From the NCBI GenBank assembly GCA_964036275.1, contig OZ038439.1, forward strand, positions 14,055,095 through 14,119,094: 64,000 nucleotides of DNA. The letters run 5' to 3'. The notes beneath the pieces were generated by a model, which was not told where the DNA came from, did no database searches, and saw only the letters and a list, made by a program, of their open reading frames with translations. Position numbers and translations under genes: made by a program. Source of the DNA: Litoditis marina. Taxonomy: Eukaryota; Nematoda; Chromadorea; Rhabditida; Rhabditidae. Shown here one piece after another: positions 1 to 12,125 of this stretch (position 1 is its first letter; each line of letters begins with the position of its first letter).

Positions 1-287
1 TCTCTCACCTTTTCCTTAAACCGTGAGAAATACACTTCACATTCTCAAGCAGAAATAGTTCTCAGTAACTCATAGTGACAAATGTTGCGCCTACATGCTG
101 AGTATAAACAAAAATTACGTTCATTTCCAATAAGCACAGAGCCATGCAAATCATCCCTATGTGTTTCCACTCCATATTATTCGTTTGTGCCTGGATTTCG
201 TATTAATCATACTATGATTTCTATTTCGAAAGTCTTGCTGTTGTTTTGTATTTAATAAAGTTATTTTTCAATGATAGTTCATTGCAG
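1..287. other. 5' flank of first receptor gene
   Basis: No coding exon or repeat that I recognise. The last bases before position 288 (T-rich tract ending TTGCAG at 282-287) look like a 3' splice acceptor directly abutting the start codon, as expected for spliced-leader trans-splicing. Confidence 0.5.
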
Positions 288-2683
288 ATGATCACAGCAT
301 CCGTGATGAGCTACGTGGAAATAGCTAAACAAGTGGTTGGTTTAAGTTTTTGTCACTTTCTGTCAAAGACCTGCAACGTTATGGTTTTGTGTTGAATTCG
401 ACTGCGGATTAGGCTAAGAACTTTACTTGAATAGACTTTTCATAACGCATGAACAAAATAGGTACAAAATTACTCGCACAGAAAGTCACACACTTCACAG
501 TAACATACTGATGTCAGACTCCAAACTTTGATTGCAGGTTCTGCGATGGAATCCGGCAAATTGTCCGGGAATGGATCAACCCGACTGGGCGAGCGACTTC
601 ATCGCCTATCTCTCTATCACACTGATTCTCATATATATTTTTGTGCTTCTGTGCATTTATCGATCCAGCGATGCAACCTCGTGCAAATCGTTCTACCGTT
701 GTGCATACATGTTGTCGATTGGAGATCTTTCCATCATTATCCTGGCAATAAAAGGTGAAAAAAACACCACAGAAATTATCATGTATTTGTTGGTGTTTGC
801 TTTTTAACTTGGCCGAGACGGAGAACGGTAGGTTAGGTTATAGTCTCAAATGTGTCTGACCATAGGGATATTCTTGTAGAGCCTACACGGATGTCTTGAC
901 TCAGACGATCGGGTCCAACAAATATGATTTGATCACAGAAAACCCACGTTCCACGTGACACGTACCGGTTCATCTTTCAGAAAAACTGATTTTCCAGACG
1001 GAGTTGTTCGTTACTGTATCATTCGCGATGATCCTGCTCTGATACTGGCTCATACCGCTCTGACGACTCTGGGGGTACATATAACTGCCACTGTCAATCT
1101 TACATTGGCATCAATGAGACTAGCGGCCGTGTTCTGGGATTTACAGGTAGATACCGAACTAATTGTAGTTTGATCTTTATGAACGTCAAAATTTCCTAAT
1201 TCAAAGGACGCAAGAGAACGGGTTTAGTTTTTAAACACAGCGTATATCACATCTTACCCCGTTGGAGTTTGCTTCTGATGAAACGAACCCGATAACACAA
1301 CTTTGTACGCAGATTACAACTAGATGTACTGGATTACTGGTTGAAAGCTGAGCTGAAAGCTTTTGGCTTGACTGCTGGAAGTTATAGGTCATGCATAAAA
1401 CACACGTTTTTTTTCGATACTTGTTCGCCATAGAATTTGTCAAAACTAAACTGTCACTAGTGTACATTTGAATATTAAACATGGAGATTTTCCAGTCAGC
1501 CGACAAAGTGGCTACCTATGGATTGATTTGGTCGTTGGTTTGGACCGCCCTACATGTGCTGGCAGTTCATTTCGGTATTGCGGAAGTAATTGATCCCGAA
1601 AATGGAAGAATGAGAAGTAGTTTTCCGTTCGGATATACTAGGAATGAACTTCCATTCCATATGGTTTCGTTCACGTTTGTCATCTATATTGTCACGGCCT
1701 GGAAACTCAAAAAGGTGAGCATTTTGAAGTTGAAGGTGTTTCTCAAGTTGTACAATGGAGTTTAGAGAAAGTACCATTCACTAGACAATAATAAGAATGG
1801 AAGCTAGACAGCGTAGATAGTGAGTGCCGAATTCATAAATTTCTGTCTCTCGCCGGAATCGAACCTGCGAGCAAAAGATTCGTAGAAGGGCGCTGATTAC
1901 AGTACATAAACCGAAAGTTTTGGACTCGAAGACATGTGTGCGTGCACAGCGGACAGGGAGATATACAGTACCCTACCGCTTTTCCGTTGGCAACGACTAT
2001 AGTTGGAAAAACGCAGTGTGGACTATGAAGACCGAGATGTCCATGAATACGGCCTCAGTTCATCGTCTTTATCGTTGACACCTCGAGATCTATGGTCCGA
2101 ATAACTTTCGAATAAACTTTCCAGGTTCGGCGTCAATCGATGATAAACCACAACAGCAGCAGCAGCAACATCAACAACAATAACAAGATTTTGCGAGAAA
2201 TTTTGGTTCTTACTCAATCTATCATAATATTTCTGAAACAAGTTATCTATTTATGTGTAATATACGGCATTCTCTTTCAAGCAGAAATAATAACTAAAGA
2301 GACCAACACCCAGATGAAGTACTTCGTCCGACCGATCACTGCGGGAATTACACCGGTTGGTTTTCGAATCGATGTTTATTGATTGGAAAATGTTATGCAG
2401 TACAATGTATTCTAGTCTAATGTTTGAAAACTCTCGTAGTTCTTGAAGGTATTCTAGTTGAAAAAGCACACTTCTCTCCAACGAACGAAATGTATCAATA
2501 TGAGACATATTTCCGGTTCCAACCTTTGCTTCTTTTCAGTTTCTTTATCTCGCATTTTCCACAAATATACGAACCGCCACACTCCAACTATTTGGTCTAG
2601 GGAAAACTGTTAAGGTCAGCGACACCCGACTGACCAGTGTTCGAACAGTGACCTCCGACGTGAACCCTGCCGAAGTTCACTGA
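288..2683 (+). CDS. Family A 7TM chemoreceptor gene 1 (Srg-superfamily-like), intact
   Basis: Predicted seven-transmembrane chemosensory GPCR of the nematode plasma membrane, probably in sensory cilia; ligand unknown. Exons seen: 288-335, 538-754, 998-1146, 1496-1714, 2125-2355, 2540-2683. All junctions are GT/AG and phases match every paralogue in the window; total 1008 nt, 335 aa. The start ATG lies just after TTGCAG. Exon 2 carries TM1 and the TM2 signature KSFYRCAYMLSIGDLSII; exon 3 TM3 with VNLTLASMRLAAVFW; exon 4 TM4-TM5; exon 5 TM6 and FVRPITAGITP; exon 6 TM7 (FLYLAFSTNIR) and a short basic tail. Oddity: exon 5 is 11 codons longer than in paralogues because of a CAG/CAA-like stretch encoding a Ser/Asn run before TM6. 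First donor is GTTGGT. Superfamily placement is by motif memory; exact class (srv, srx, srt, sru) not resolved. Confidence 0.85.
1817..2002 (-). repeat. tRNA-like repeat, family R1 copy 1
   Basis: Read on the minus strand it contains a perfect B-box GGTTCGATTCC, a degraded A-box region and the family's conserved head and tail ending in CTATAGT/ACTATAG. It sits in intron 4 of the first receptor gene. Confidence 0.7.
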
Positions 2684-3846
2684 ATCGTGTTCTTCAAGTT
2701 TAATAGAAATATTGTAAATGTTTATGTTTTTTACTTCCGCATTGGGTATTCTCTTGTTTTTATTGTCGTCTTCTATGTATCAATACATTTCTTTCGAATC
2801 GTTGGTTCGATAAATATCATATTATTTTGGTCAATTAGGTCCTGGATTCTGTCCGAGAGTGAAGCAAATATGACCGCTAGAGGAGTGCTAAATGGAATAG
2901 TCGTTTTCAGTACGATTGCGAAAATTGGGCGAGCGCAAAACCTAGCCAACTTCAACTACCTGGGTTGTAGGTTGAGTATTGTCATAATGTGAACAGTGGT
3001 TGAAAACTTTTTCAAACAAAGCACGCTGTACGAAAGTAATTTTGTCATTGAGAGGGTTTACTAAATATGAATTTTATTTCGAGCCGCACGTAACATCTTG
3101 AACTTTGAAGTCACGACTAAAGTGCAAGTACACAATAACTACCGCTTTGTGTTTATTTCAAGAAGAAACACTATGACACTTGTAAATAACATTTAGAAAA
3201 GATATCGATGTTTCAATATTATTTATATTTAATTGAGAGAGAGAGAGAGAGAGAGAGTGAATGGGGGTGTGATCTTATGATAAACAAAGGTAATCTTTCC
3301 ATGAGATTTCCAAGAGGAAGTACATGCTCGGAACTATTTCAATTTCGATATGGGTCATGTCTAACGTATACTAGGCTGACACAGCAGTAAACAATCAAAC
3401 ACACATTGAAACAAACTGAATACTCAAAGAAATCTTCATCTGAACCCAACTAAAAAGTTGGATTTTGAAATAGAATATATAAATGAAAAGAGAAAGGAAC
3501 AAAAGGAGAGAGCTGGTCAGTTTTCAATTGGTCAAATACTGTGCCGTCGGACGACAACGATCGACACCCCAGATAAGTGTGAAACAGAGTAAGATCCCTC
3601 TCTCCAATGTTAACAGGAATAGTCCAGATGTCAGTTGTCTCGTGAGTTGTCATACATTTTCACTACGAACAGAGCAGTACTGAACAAGTCACCAGTTGGG
3701 CTGTCTACGTAGGCAGGTCAGGAAAAAACTACGTGAACGACATGTCCAGACATTCACTTTATCATTCGATGCTTGTAAACTATTACACATATTGAAACTT
3801 CCACTATCGGAATTGTCAGTTAGTTCGAAAATAGCTTACAAAGAAC

Positions 3847-4042
3847 ATAGTGAGTGTCAAATTTATAAATTTCTGTCTCTCGCCGGAATCAAACCTGCAA
3901 GCGAAAGTTTTGCAGAAGGGCGCTAACCACTGCGCTATCAGAGCACATAACGGTCAAGCCTTGGAATCAAAGACATGTGTGCTTACACGGCGGAAAGTGA
4001 GATATACGGTACCCTCTCGCCTTCCCGCTGACGACGACTATA
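3847..4042 (-). repeat. tRNA-like repeat, family R1 copy 2
   Basis: On the minus strand it reads an A-box TAGCGCAGTGG followed about 37 nt later by GGTTTGATTCC (B-box with one change), then the family tail. The head carries the conserved ACATGTCTTTGATTCC-like block. Ends resemble CTATAGT/ACTATAG. Confidence 0.75.
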
Positions 4043-4399
4043 TTAGTTAGGGGAAACTACGAGATGTGGAACCAAATAGTTTTTCAGGTAATCGAGTAAC
4101 CACATATGCGCCACATTTTACGCTTTGCATTTTTTTTAGTTTTTATTGTTGACCACAAACCAATCCCAGCTAGTGCCACTGCTTGCTTGAAATGAGCTGA
4201 CCATCTTCACCATCTTTCTACGGAACTAGAAGTTATTTCTCTAATACACGACTTTGACGTTTGATTGACGAACGTAATATTCATTAGAGTGAAGATAATG
4301 TTATTTTTCGGTGAAGTGTAAAACATGTTCTGTGTACTTCCTCAAGCATAAGAGCTGTTCTCTCTGTCGGTTCCCAGAACATGTTCACACAATTTCAAA

Positions 4400-4594
4400 T
4401 GGGGGGGGGGGGGGGGGGCAGAAAGAAAAGCTAGTTCAGGTACCCCGGGGCACCTAAATATAATCTGCGCGCGCCAAAACAGGCGAACACGTGTCAACCG
4501 TATGCGAATTAGGTTCGTTAGTTTGAATTAAAAGTTATACTTATCGGTTTATCTTGTTAAGATCTTTCATATTAACTTTACTTTCTGTCTCCCT
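4400..4594. mobile_element. piggyBac-type MITE, copy 1, with poly-G tract
   Basis: About 195 bp, homologous in reverse orientation to the better preserved copy at 22518-22701. The right end reads CTTTCTGTCTCCCT followed by TTAA (4595-4598). At the left end the G run of the terminal repeat has grown to 18 consecutive G (4401-4418) and the expected TTAA is decayed to TTCAAAT. Confidence 0.7.
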
Positions 4595-5377
4595 TTAATA
4601 AGATAAGTACTTCATTTAGGCGTCATAACCTCAAAATTTATGCGGGTTTTTGACTCACATAATTTTTTCTATTCAGTATAACGTACAACGGTAGTTGCAT
4701 ACATATGTCCTTACTCTATACTCTACTACGGGACATGGAACTATGTTACAGAGTCTCCCTTTGTAGTGTAAAGCAGTCAGTAATTAAATTAATTATTTAT
4801 TCTTACGCCCGCGTAATACGCCAACAAGCATGTAAAAATGTCCTAATTTACTACGCGGGGCGTAATACGCGTTGCTTTACGCCGAGTTCACCCAACCCGG
4901 TCAAAAACATGATTATTATTATTTAAGTCAGAAATGAACAAAGTTCGATTTCCAATTGATTTCTATTGCTTCAGCTTATTAAAAATGCAAAAATTACTAC
5001 GTTTTTAAAAAAAATTCGAAAACACCAAAAATTAACGTAAACTAGTTGAAAACTTAGCAAACATTGAATAAACACATTATTTAAGTATCGGAAAACAAAA
5101 TTCACGAAAACAATATTAAACAATTTATAGTTTGAGATAATTCATGAAAAACGTCAGCGTTTTTCGAAAAACGTTATAAGCTTCGTAAAACGCGTCTCAA
5201 ATCAAGTACGCGGTGTACTTGATTTGTGCGTATTACGCCAAAAAAAGTATGGACGATATTCGTGAAGTACGCTACGCCAAAATTTTGCGTAATACGCCGA
5301 CGTAAATCTATAATTATGATTTGTACACGAAGTACGCGGGCGTAATACGCGCGCGTAAAAAGTATGGACCCTGCCTT

Positions 5378-6113
5378 AGACCACTTACGGCCAGACTAAC
5401 ACCGGTACGTTTTAGCCATCACAACATTGATATTGTTTCAAACGGCGCTCGAACCACCAAAACTGAACTACAGATTTGGCTGAAGATACGATGCCGAAAA
5501 TTGTTGAGCCATCAAGATCGATGTATGTTGGATCGATGATCATTGCTCGCACGTGTACGTATTAGATGTATTCATCAAAACATTGTGAACAGCGTGCGGT
5601 AATATTGATGAGGACAGGAGGGTATAGTCGCCATGTTCCCCATAAAGACAGCAGAGGGCTCAATTGGTTGAGCGATGCGGGACGAGCGGTCGTTGGTTAC
5701 TTGTCCGCAGTTGGAAGAGTATGTAGATCAATGATACGCAGACGGGCTGGCCCAACGCCAAACCCCGCCCCATACAAAGTCAATGGTACGGTGTCCACAA
5801 CGGTTTGACAAATCCTATAAATTTCGGTCAGCTCGCTCGCTCGTTCAACACAGTATTTCATATTGGCTCACTATTGTCACTAGCTACTAGTGCTCGTTCA
5901 GGTGTTATTCTCTGGTTACGTAGAACAGTACGGAACAATATAAGTTGGGCACGTTTACATTCCAATCCACCACTTTCGAAATGGGTCACCCGTTTGACGT
6001 GACTAATAAGAATTTAGTTCGTTTCACAGTTTCTCTACCTGGCATTCTCGAGGGCCATTCGGAAATCTGCACTCCGTGTATGTGACTGTAACAGAGCGAC
6101 AGCTAGTCCTTAA
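5378..6113 (+). pseudogene. Relic of a family A chemoreceptor (exon 5 end plus exon 6)
   Basis: The end of an exon 5 is recognisable at 5378-5404: it encodes RPLTARLTP, matching RPITAGITP of intact paralogues, and stops at the equivalent donor (GTACGT). After an intron, an acceptor TTTCACAG leads to exon 6 at 6030-6113 encoding FLYLAFSRAIRKSALRVC plus a short tail and TAA. No exons 1-4 and no TM6 part are present upstream on this strand; the sequence immediately 5' is the TACGC-rich repeat block. The simplest reading is that a transposon insertion or deletion removed the 5' part. Retained as a genomic fossil rather than a gene. Confidence 0.75.
5633..5819 (+). repeat. Dispersed repeat family R2, copy 1
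   Basis: About 187 bp beginning TATAGTCGCCAT and ending ACGGTTTGACAAATCC. It shares conserved blocks GGTTGAGCGATG, GATCAATGATACGCAG and CCACAACGGTTTGA with copies at 29943-30136 (minus), 36147-36331 and 53516-53656. It lies in the last intron of the receptor relic. No protein coding. Confidence 0.75.
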
Positions 6114-6464
6114 CAAATTACAATCAAAACAGTACTGTCTGCTCAACGACTTAGCACTAAAATGAAAGTGGTCGCTAAAGCAAGAGTTTGTAGTTTGATC
6201 GTGTTTTTCACTCGAGTTTCTCTTGACACTCAAACAGTTTTCAGGAAGAGAATTGTAGATTGATTTCTTGTTTCATTGGACACACTCTCAGTTTCCATAT
6301 TTAGTCCATATAACACAATTTTACTCATCGTCATTTTTTCTCTTTCTCTCTCCGTATTAAAGTGTCGTCTGCTCTCTACTTTCCCCTCTCACTGTTTTTG
6401 TGTTTTCAACAAATGATAGATAAAAAAGAACGTTAACGTTGAAGGAAAAAAAAACATCTCTTGT

Positions 6465-9400
6465 TCAGTGAATAGGGATAACGGCGTTGTTCTTCTTGGA
6501 CTTCTGTTGTGATAGTTGCTTACTTGGAGTATGCCGACTGAACGAACATAGTTGAAGTGCCGCTCTACGAACATTCGTCGAAAACAGAAGATATAAAAAC
6601 TGAAAATGGAACATTCAAGAGACAAAGATTCGAATTATAGAGTGGGCTACTAAAAAATCCTTCAAAAATCATAGAACGTTGCCAATGCGTCTTATAGTGG
6701 GTGCCAAACATAAACATTTCTGTCTCTCGCCTGAATCGAATCTGCGAGTAAAATGTTCATAGTGAGGCGCTAACCACTGCTCTATTACAGTACATAATCC
6801 AGAAGTGTTGAACTCGAAGACATGTGTGCGTACTCAGCGGAAAGTGAGATATACAGTACCCTCCCGCCTTTCTGTTGGCGACGACTATAGTGCTAATGAA
6901 ACCAACTAAACTTGGAACACGTTAGAGTTAGCCAAATTTTCTCCCGGTTCACCCCACTTCCAACAAACAGTGAAACCAACCGGTGTAATTCCAGCCGTGA
7001 CAGGTCGCACGAGCAACACGACCTCGGCGTTCCGCTCTTTACTGAGCAATTTGAAAGTGTACACAAATTCCCCGTGAATAAACAACAAATAGACAATTTG
7101 CTTCAAGAGTATGATTAGTGACTGAGCTAGATATCGCATCTGGCGAGATATTCTAGTTGCACCAGAAGTTTTCCAGGATGACTAAAATATTGACTGCATT
7201 AGAAATGTAATTAACCTTTTTAAGAGAAACCAACCAAAACACAACTGATCAACGATTCATCGACCGTAACACTGTGACAGCAGATCCCGTCACCTTCATC
7301 CCATCCTGCGTCCCCTCAAACGTACGCTATTTGTATGCTCTTACATCCCGCCGGGATTCAAGAGACGAGAAATAGGGAGGCAGTGCAAGAGACGCAGGAT
7401 GGGATGAAGCTGCCGTGATCTTCTAGAATAGGTACTCTGGTCATAAAGAAATTTACTTTCAAGTGCACCCACCGTTCCCATTTTGATGGCGGTAACTATG
7501 TAAATAACGAGGCTGACGACGACAAAATAGAACGGGGCCCGTCTTCTGGTATACTCGAATGACAATTCAGAACTGATGTATAAATGTCCGTCTTCTATCC
7601 AAACGTCATGGGTGAACCCGAAATGTACCGCCGCGACATGAGCGAGAGTCCACAGAAGAGATAGTGCCAGCCCGTAGGCAGTTACTCGATCCGCTTTCTG
7701 GAATATACGATTAGGCTAGATAGAAGAAGACCAATTTGGGCAGAGAGTTCGATTCTAACTACTTTTGAATTAGGAAACTAAGTATATTAACCTAGATCAC
7801 TATCCGTGACATTCACATGTTAACGCCACACGCGTCTGGTTGAAAGAAGGGTACAGCCCATTCAGAAGGAACATTCCTCATCTAAAAGCTCTGAAAAGTC
7901 TAAAACGGGGCCGCGAAAGTGTTGAATCTTTTGTACGAATATGACGGTGCCTCTGCAAATTCTGAACACTTCCACTGAAATCGCACCACTGTACCTCATT
8001 GCTCCAGAAAACCGTAGTCAATCTCATCACGGCAAATGTGAGGTTAACGGTGACAGTGATATGTACCCCTAGAGTAGTTAGAGCCAGATGAGCAACTGTC
8101 AGAGCCGGATTATCCACGATAATGCACTGACGTATGATTCCGTCTGAAGAAAGATAAATTGTAGAGAGTGACAATTTAGTGGTTGTAGTTTAACTTATCG
8201 ACACACCCGAACTTGCAAAGTCATTGTGTGAACATCGGCTCAAACTTTTTGAAAGAACGAAAACCTAATCAGGTTTGAGAAAAGTTTGAACAGAACTTTA
8301 TTTTTTGTACTTGTACTCCAGAAATACATTGAACTGAAAACTTGAAAAAAGTTCAGGGGACCAAATACGGAATACGGAAAAGTCGTGTGAATTCCATATT
8401 TTCGTGCACGTCGTTTTTGGTCTAATCATCTGGCGTGGTAAGCAGTCCGTCAAACGTCTCATAAGATACGTCAAGAGCAATATCTCACGAACGTCTCATG
8501 AGATTCTATGGATCGCTGTGCTTCAACTGTGGATGCTCACGAGAATCTCATGAGGTGTTCATGAGATTCTCATGAGAAACTCATCTCATGAGGTGGGCGG
8601 TTCGCTACGCCGCCTGTTAAATATTTTCAATCTCTAATTTGGAGTAAAATCGTCTTTTTAATGAGTCACTAGTGAACATTTAATTGCGGCGGGAGTTTTG
8701 GTACATGATCAATGATGGGTTTTGGTTCTGTTCCACTTACTACTTAACTAGTCTCAAAGGTGCAATCAACTACCCACGATCGAGTTATCATGAGTACCAT
8801 GAGTATGCCACAACTTCTTGCACCTTGATCCCTTCCTGCGTCTTGTGCTTCGCGTACTTTTTAGCGACGACACGTATGGGAAATAGCATGTGTTTGAGGA
8901 GACGCAGATTGATATATAAAACGGAGATGTTCACGATTACGGCCTATGAAAAATACGGTCCTACAATTGAGTTGCAACTGTCAAAGGTTTTTTCACGATA
9001 GTTTGACGGAACCATATGACTAAAGTTTTCCGAATAACAAAAGTCAACAAATTTACTGACATTCCGTCAAGAAAAGAGAAGACGGTCAATAAGTCTTTTC
9101 GTCCTGTTTTCATTTTTTCAGGGGGGTTCAACTGATTATGACCCAACCCTCTGAGAAAACCCAAAACCGTCTTGAACCAGGGTTGAAACGGTTTTGAGTA
9201 CCCTCTTTCTGAATCTCTTTCTGAGCACTTTAACTCAATCAGTACGTAAGAATGTTCTAATTCGTGAAACCTGCTAATAGTCGATTACCTCGTATTGCCA
9301 CAATAATAATTGAGAGATCGCCAACAGCCAGCATATAGGAGCACCAATAAAACGATCGACTTGAAATCGACTTTGTTGACATGAAGATGGAGATCAACAC

Positions 9401-10095
9401 ATAAATATAAACAAAAATAAGGAGAATACACAGATATGCAATGAAGTCACTTGCCCACTTGGCTTGACGTAGGTCGACACAATCCTCGGGATAGTTCCAG
9501 TACTCGACCTGGAATTTTTGGTATATATAAAGAGAATATTTCGACTAGATAAAGTTCTAGAGACTAAATATAGTTCTAGACTTCTCTTCGTTTGAACTCA
9601 TTCCAAGTCAATTTTGTTGTACTAATAAAACCCAATTGACTAAAAATGGAGACAGTAGTCAAGTATTCGTGTCCGTATCGTTCAACAGTCAGTTTACCAA
9701 AACCGACTTGAATCAAGGTCGAAACGGTTCTGAGTACATCTCTTACTGAGCACATTAATTTAACTATACCACCATCCAAAAAGTCCTGGTGACACAAATA
9801 TATTTTGTTCAAATAAGATAACCTAATATAGTCAGGTTACTGTTTACAAATACCGAAAAAAAAGGGTTTCGATTGATCCTTCACATTTTCTGAACTACAA
9901 CGTTGTTACAGATCAACCAAACAATAGAAAAGTCTTCCACTGAACTATTGTTAACTTCTTATTATGAAATGTCATGATACCATTCTATGAAGTATTCTAG
10001 AATCATATTCTATAAACATTTAATTCTGATGGTTGCCAAAATCGTACAACTTTAACTGCAATTTCGAGGTAGCTGTCCAACGATGTTCCATCCAT
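6465..10095 (-). CDS. Family A 7TM chemoreceptor gene 2 (subgroup 2), intact
   Basis: Predicted chemosensory GPCR on the minus strand. Exons in order: 10095-10048, 9508-9289, 8143-7995, 7697-7473, 7181-6981, 6599-6465; total 978 nt, 325 aa, all phases continuous. The ATG follows an acceptor-like ATTCCAG about 20 nt upstream. N terminus MDGTSLDSYLEIAVKV has an N-terminal pattern shared only with the gene at 52661. Exon 2 has TM1 and SFYWCSYMLAVGDLSIII; exon 3 DGIIRQCII and TM3; exon 4 TM4, TM5 ending IYIVTAIKM; exon 5 TM6 and RPVTAGITP; exon 6 FLYLLFSTNVRRAALQLC with a basic tail. The exon 4 donor is displaced 6 nt downstream relative to its paralogue (adds Gly-Thr). Intron 4 holds a Tc1/mariner-type MITE. 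Closest relative in the window is the plus-strand gene at 52661. Class assignment within the Srg-like group is unresolved. Confidence 0.85.
6693..6890 (-). repeat. tRNA-like repeat, family R1 copy 3
   Basis: Minus-strand reading shows an A-box-like block near 6780 and a B-box-like AGATTCGATTC near 6738, with family head (GACATGTGTGCGTA on plus) and CTATAG-type ends. It lies in the last intron of the minus-strand receptor gene, in the same orientation as that gene. Confidence 0.7.
7279..7432. mobile_element. Palindromic Tc1/mariner-type MITE, family M1
   Basis: About 154 bp inverted repeat with arms containing CCCATCCTGCGTC and GACGCAGGATGGG around a CATCCCGCCGGGAT centre. Same family as the well-bounded copy at 12181-12334. 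In intron 4 of the minus-strand receptor gene. Confidence 0.75.
8431..8615. mobile_element. CTCATGAG-rich MITE, family M2, copy 1
   Basis: About 185 bp with ends GGCGTGGTAAGCA and CGCTACGCCGCC and an interior packed with CTCATGAG palindromes. Matches copies near 11794, 33248, 46136 and 57326. Lies in the intron between exons 2 and 3 of the minus-strand receptor. Confidence 0.7.
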
Positions 10096-10959
10096 TACTC
10101 TGACTCCTTTCTGGAATTGTATTGTACACTCACTAATTTTGAATGAAATAGGGCTCTCAATAAAGCTTGAATCCAAAAAACGATCTTTTCTGGATTTACG
10201 TTGTATTTGTGGATTAAATAGGGATTGAAATGAAGTTTTGATGAACAAATATCCAACAAAAACCAAAATTCTGCGTTGAGAGTGTGCGACAACTAAAAAT
10301 TTGAAATCTTATATGTTCATAAACTAGTCGAGCTGTTCTTCTAGAAAACTAACGAACAGAGTCAGATTTTGTTTTGGTTGACAGATAAAAGTGATTGAGC
10401 AACGTTGAGGACGTCTATTAAATTGAGTCTAATCAGTGAAACTGAATAACTGAGTTTTAGCAATCAAATATCAGCTTAACTCAATAAATTGCCATATACA
10501 TGCAGTAATTGCGTATAATTGTAACCTTTGTGAGTGCAATAGTTCTAAGAACATAACGTCATGTACTGGCTGATTAGGTGTTCAACAGATTCCAACAATT
10601 TGGCGATTCGTCCTTTTGACGCGAACAACACCTTCACAAAACACCCAGTGATACGGGAAAAAAATCAAGCTTGTATTGTATTGTAAGAATACCTATTGAA
10701 GTCTATAAATATAAATATAGAACTTTTCTTCAGAACAGAAAACAGAGTTATTTCTGTTGGACTTAATGGTTTGAAATGAAAACAAACTGAAAATATGTAT
10801 TATTCAAATAGAAGACGTTTCAGTGAACAAGGCCCTAAAGACATGAATCTATCTAAACATCATTATTACCAATAAAACATCTTACCACCTCTTACCAAAC
10901 ATTTAACACTATACCAAGATGCTCAGGTTCATTGACACCACATATTCATTTTCCATTCA

Positions 10960-11387
10960 GGGGCTGATTCTCTAAAGGTCCCACTTCAATGTCCCAATGT
11001 CCCGATCTCTCATTTCAAAGGCTCAATGTCCCAATGTCTCATTTAAATGTCCCTATGTCTCGTTTCAATGCGTGGCTTCGACTATTCTAGAGCAAGTTAG
11101 AGACTGTACATTAGGCGGAGAGTGCGATACTTTAGTGGGAGAGAGTGTGTAGATGTGAGAGAGCAACAGACACATAGTGTTAGGGACGTAGACGACTAAT
11201 GATGACAAATGCGCAGAGTGCAGACACTGAAGGACGACGTTAATCGACGAAAATTTTTTAGAATGGGACATTGGAATAGGTCATTGGGACTATGGAACGA
11301 GACATTGAGACATTTGTACATTGAAATGGGACGTCAAGACATTGGAATGGGACATTGAGACTTTGGGACCTTTAGAGAATCAGCCCC
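10960..11387. mobile_element. Harbinger/Tourist-type MITE with 3 bp TCA target duplication
   Basis: 428 bp bounded by inverted termini GGGGCTGATTCTCTAAAGGT and its complement, each flanked by TCA (10957-10959 and 11388-11390). The interior left half repeats CAATGTCCCAATGTC-type words; the right half carries the complementary GGGACATTG words, so the element is close to fully self-complementary. TNA duplications are the hallmark of PIF/Harbinger elements. Confidence 0.8.
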
Positions 11388-11793
11388 TCAATACCCATGT
11401 TAATTTGTTCTTCTATCTACACAGAATGTGGTGGTGTGTCTGATGTATCTTGTATGTTGCTGTATAACGCTGTATTTGTAGTTTGGTCCCCCACAATTTC
11501 AGTCAGGTTCATAAATTATAGCGTGTATCGAGCTCAAACTCAGATATCGTCATTTCTTTTAATTAGATTGGTATAACTCTGACCACTCGCGAGTGGAAAC
11601 TGCTCATCAATATTGTGTAAGCTTTTTCCCAACGCAGGTTTATAAAATGTGTATTTCTGTAACCCGCTGTGTGTATATGTTGATCAAATTGGTTTTCCGC
11701 TGAAATTGGTGATCTACCGAATGCTTCCAGATGGACTATTAGTTAAATTCCAACAGACTCGCATGTTCACCAACGGCTCTCTTTCGACACTAC

Positions 11794-11981
11794 AGGCCGC
11801 GTGAAAATCGTTCCAATCTCATGAGAAACTCATGAGTTTCTCATTAGAATCTCATGAGCACCTCATGAGCCACTCGTGAACTTCTAATGGTGGAGCATAG
11901 CAATCCATAGAATCTCATGAGATGTTCGTGAGATTGCTCATGAGTTATCTCAAGTGGTTTTCAAGGGATTACTACCGCGCC
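11794..11981. mobile_element. CTCATGAG-rich MITE, family M2, copy 2
   Basis: Ends AGGCCGCGTGAAAATCG and GGGATTACTACCGCGCC resemble the GGCGGCGTAGCA termini of the family, decayed. Interior has CTCATGAG palindromes and the conserved GGTGGAGCATAGCAATCC-like block. Confidence 0.65.
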
Positions 11982-12125
11982 AGAATTTCCCTGCATGTCA
12001 CTGGACCAATTACATCACAGCATTCGAGAATCCATCATGAAGTCTCCAAAAACGAAATCAAGAACAACTCGCAAGAAGCTGTGAATAGAATGTCTGGGAC
12101 ATGTGCGATGTACAACGCCTTGTAT

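Larger units (their letters stand above)
2684..5377. other. Gene-free stretch with repeats
   Basis: No supported exon. It holds a (GA)n microsatellite near 3236-3257, a tRNA-like repeat at 3847-4042, a piggyBac-type MITE with an expanded G tract at 4400-4594, and a block from about 4800 to 5375 rich in the words CGTAATACGC and TTACGCC in both orientations, which abuts the receptor relic starting at 5378. Confidence 0.55.
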
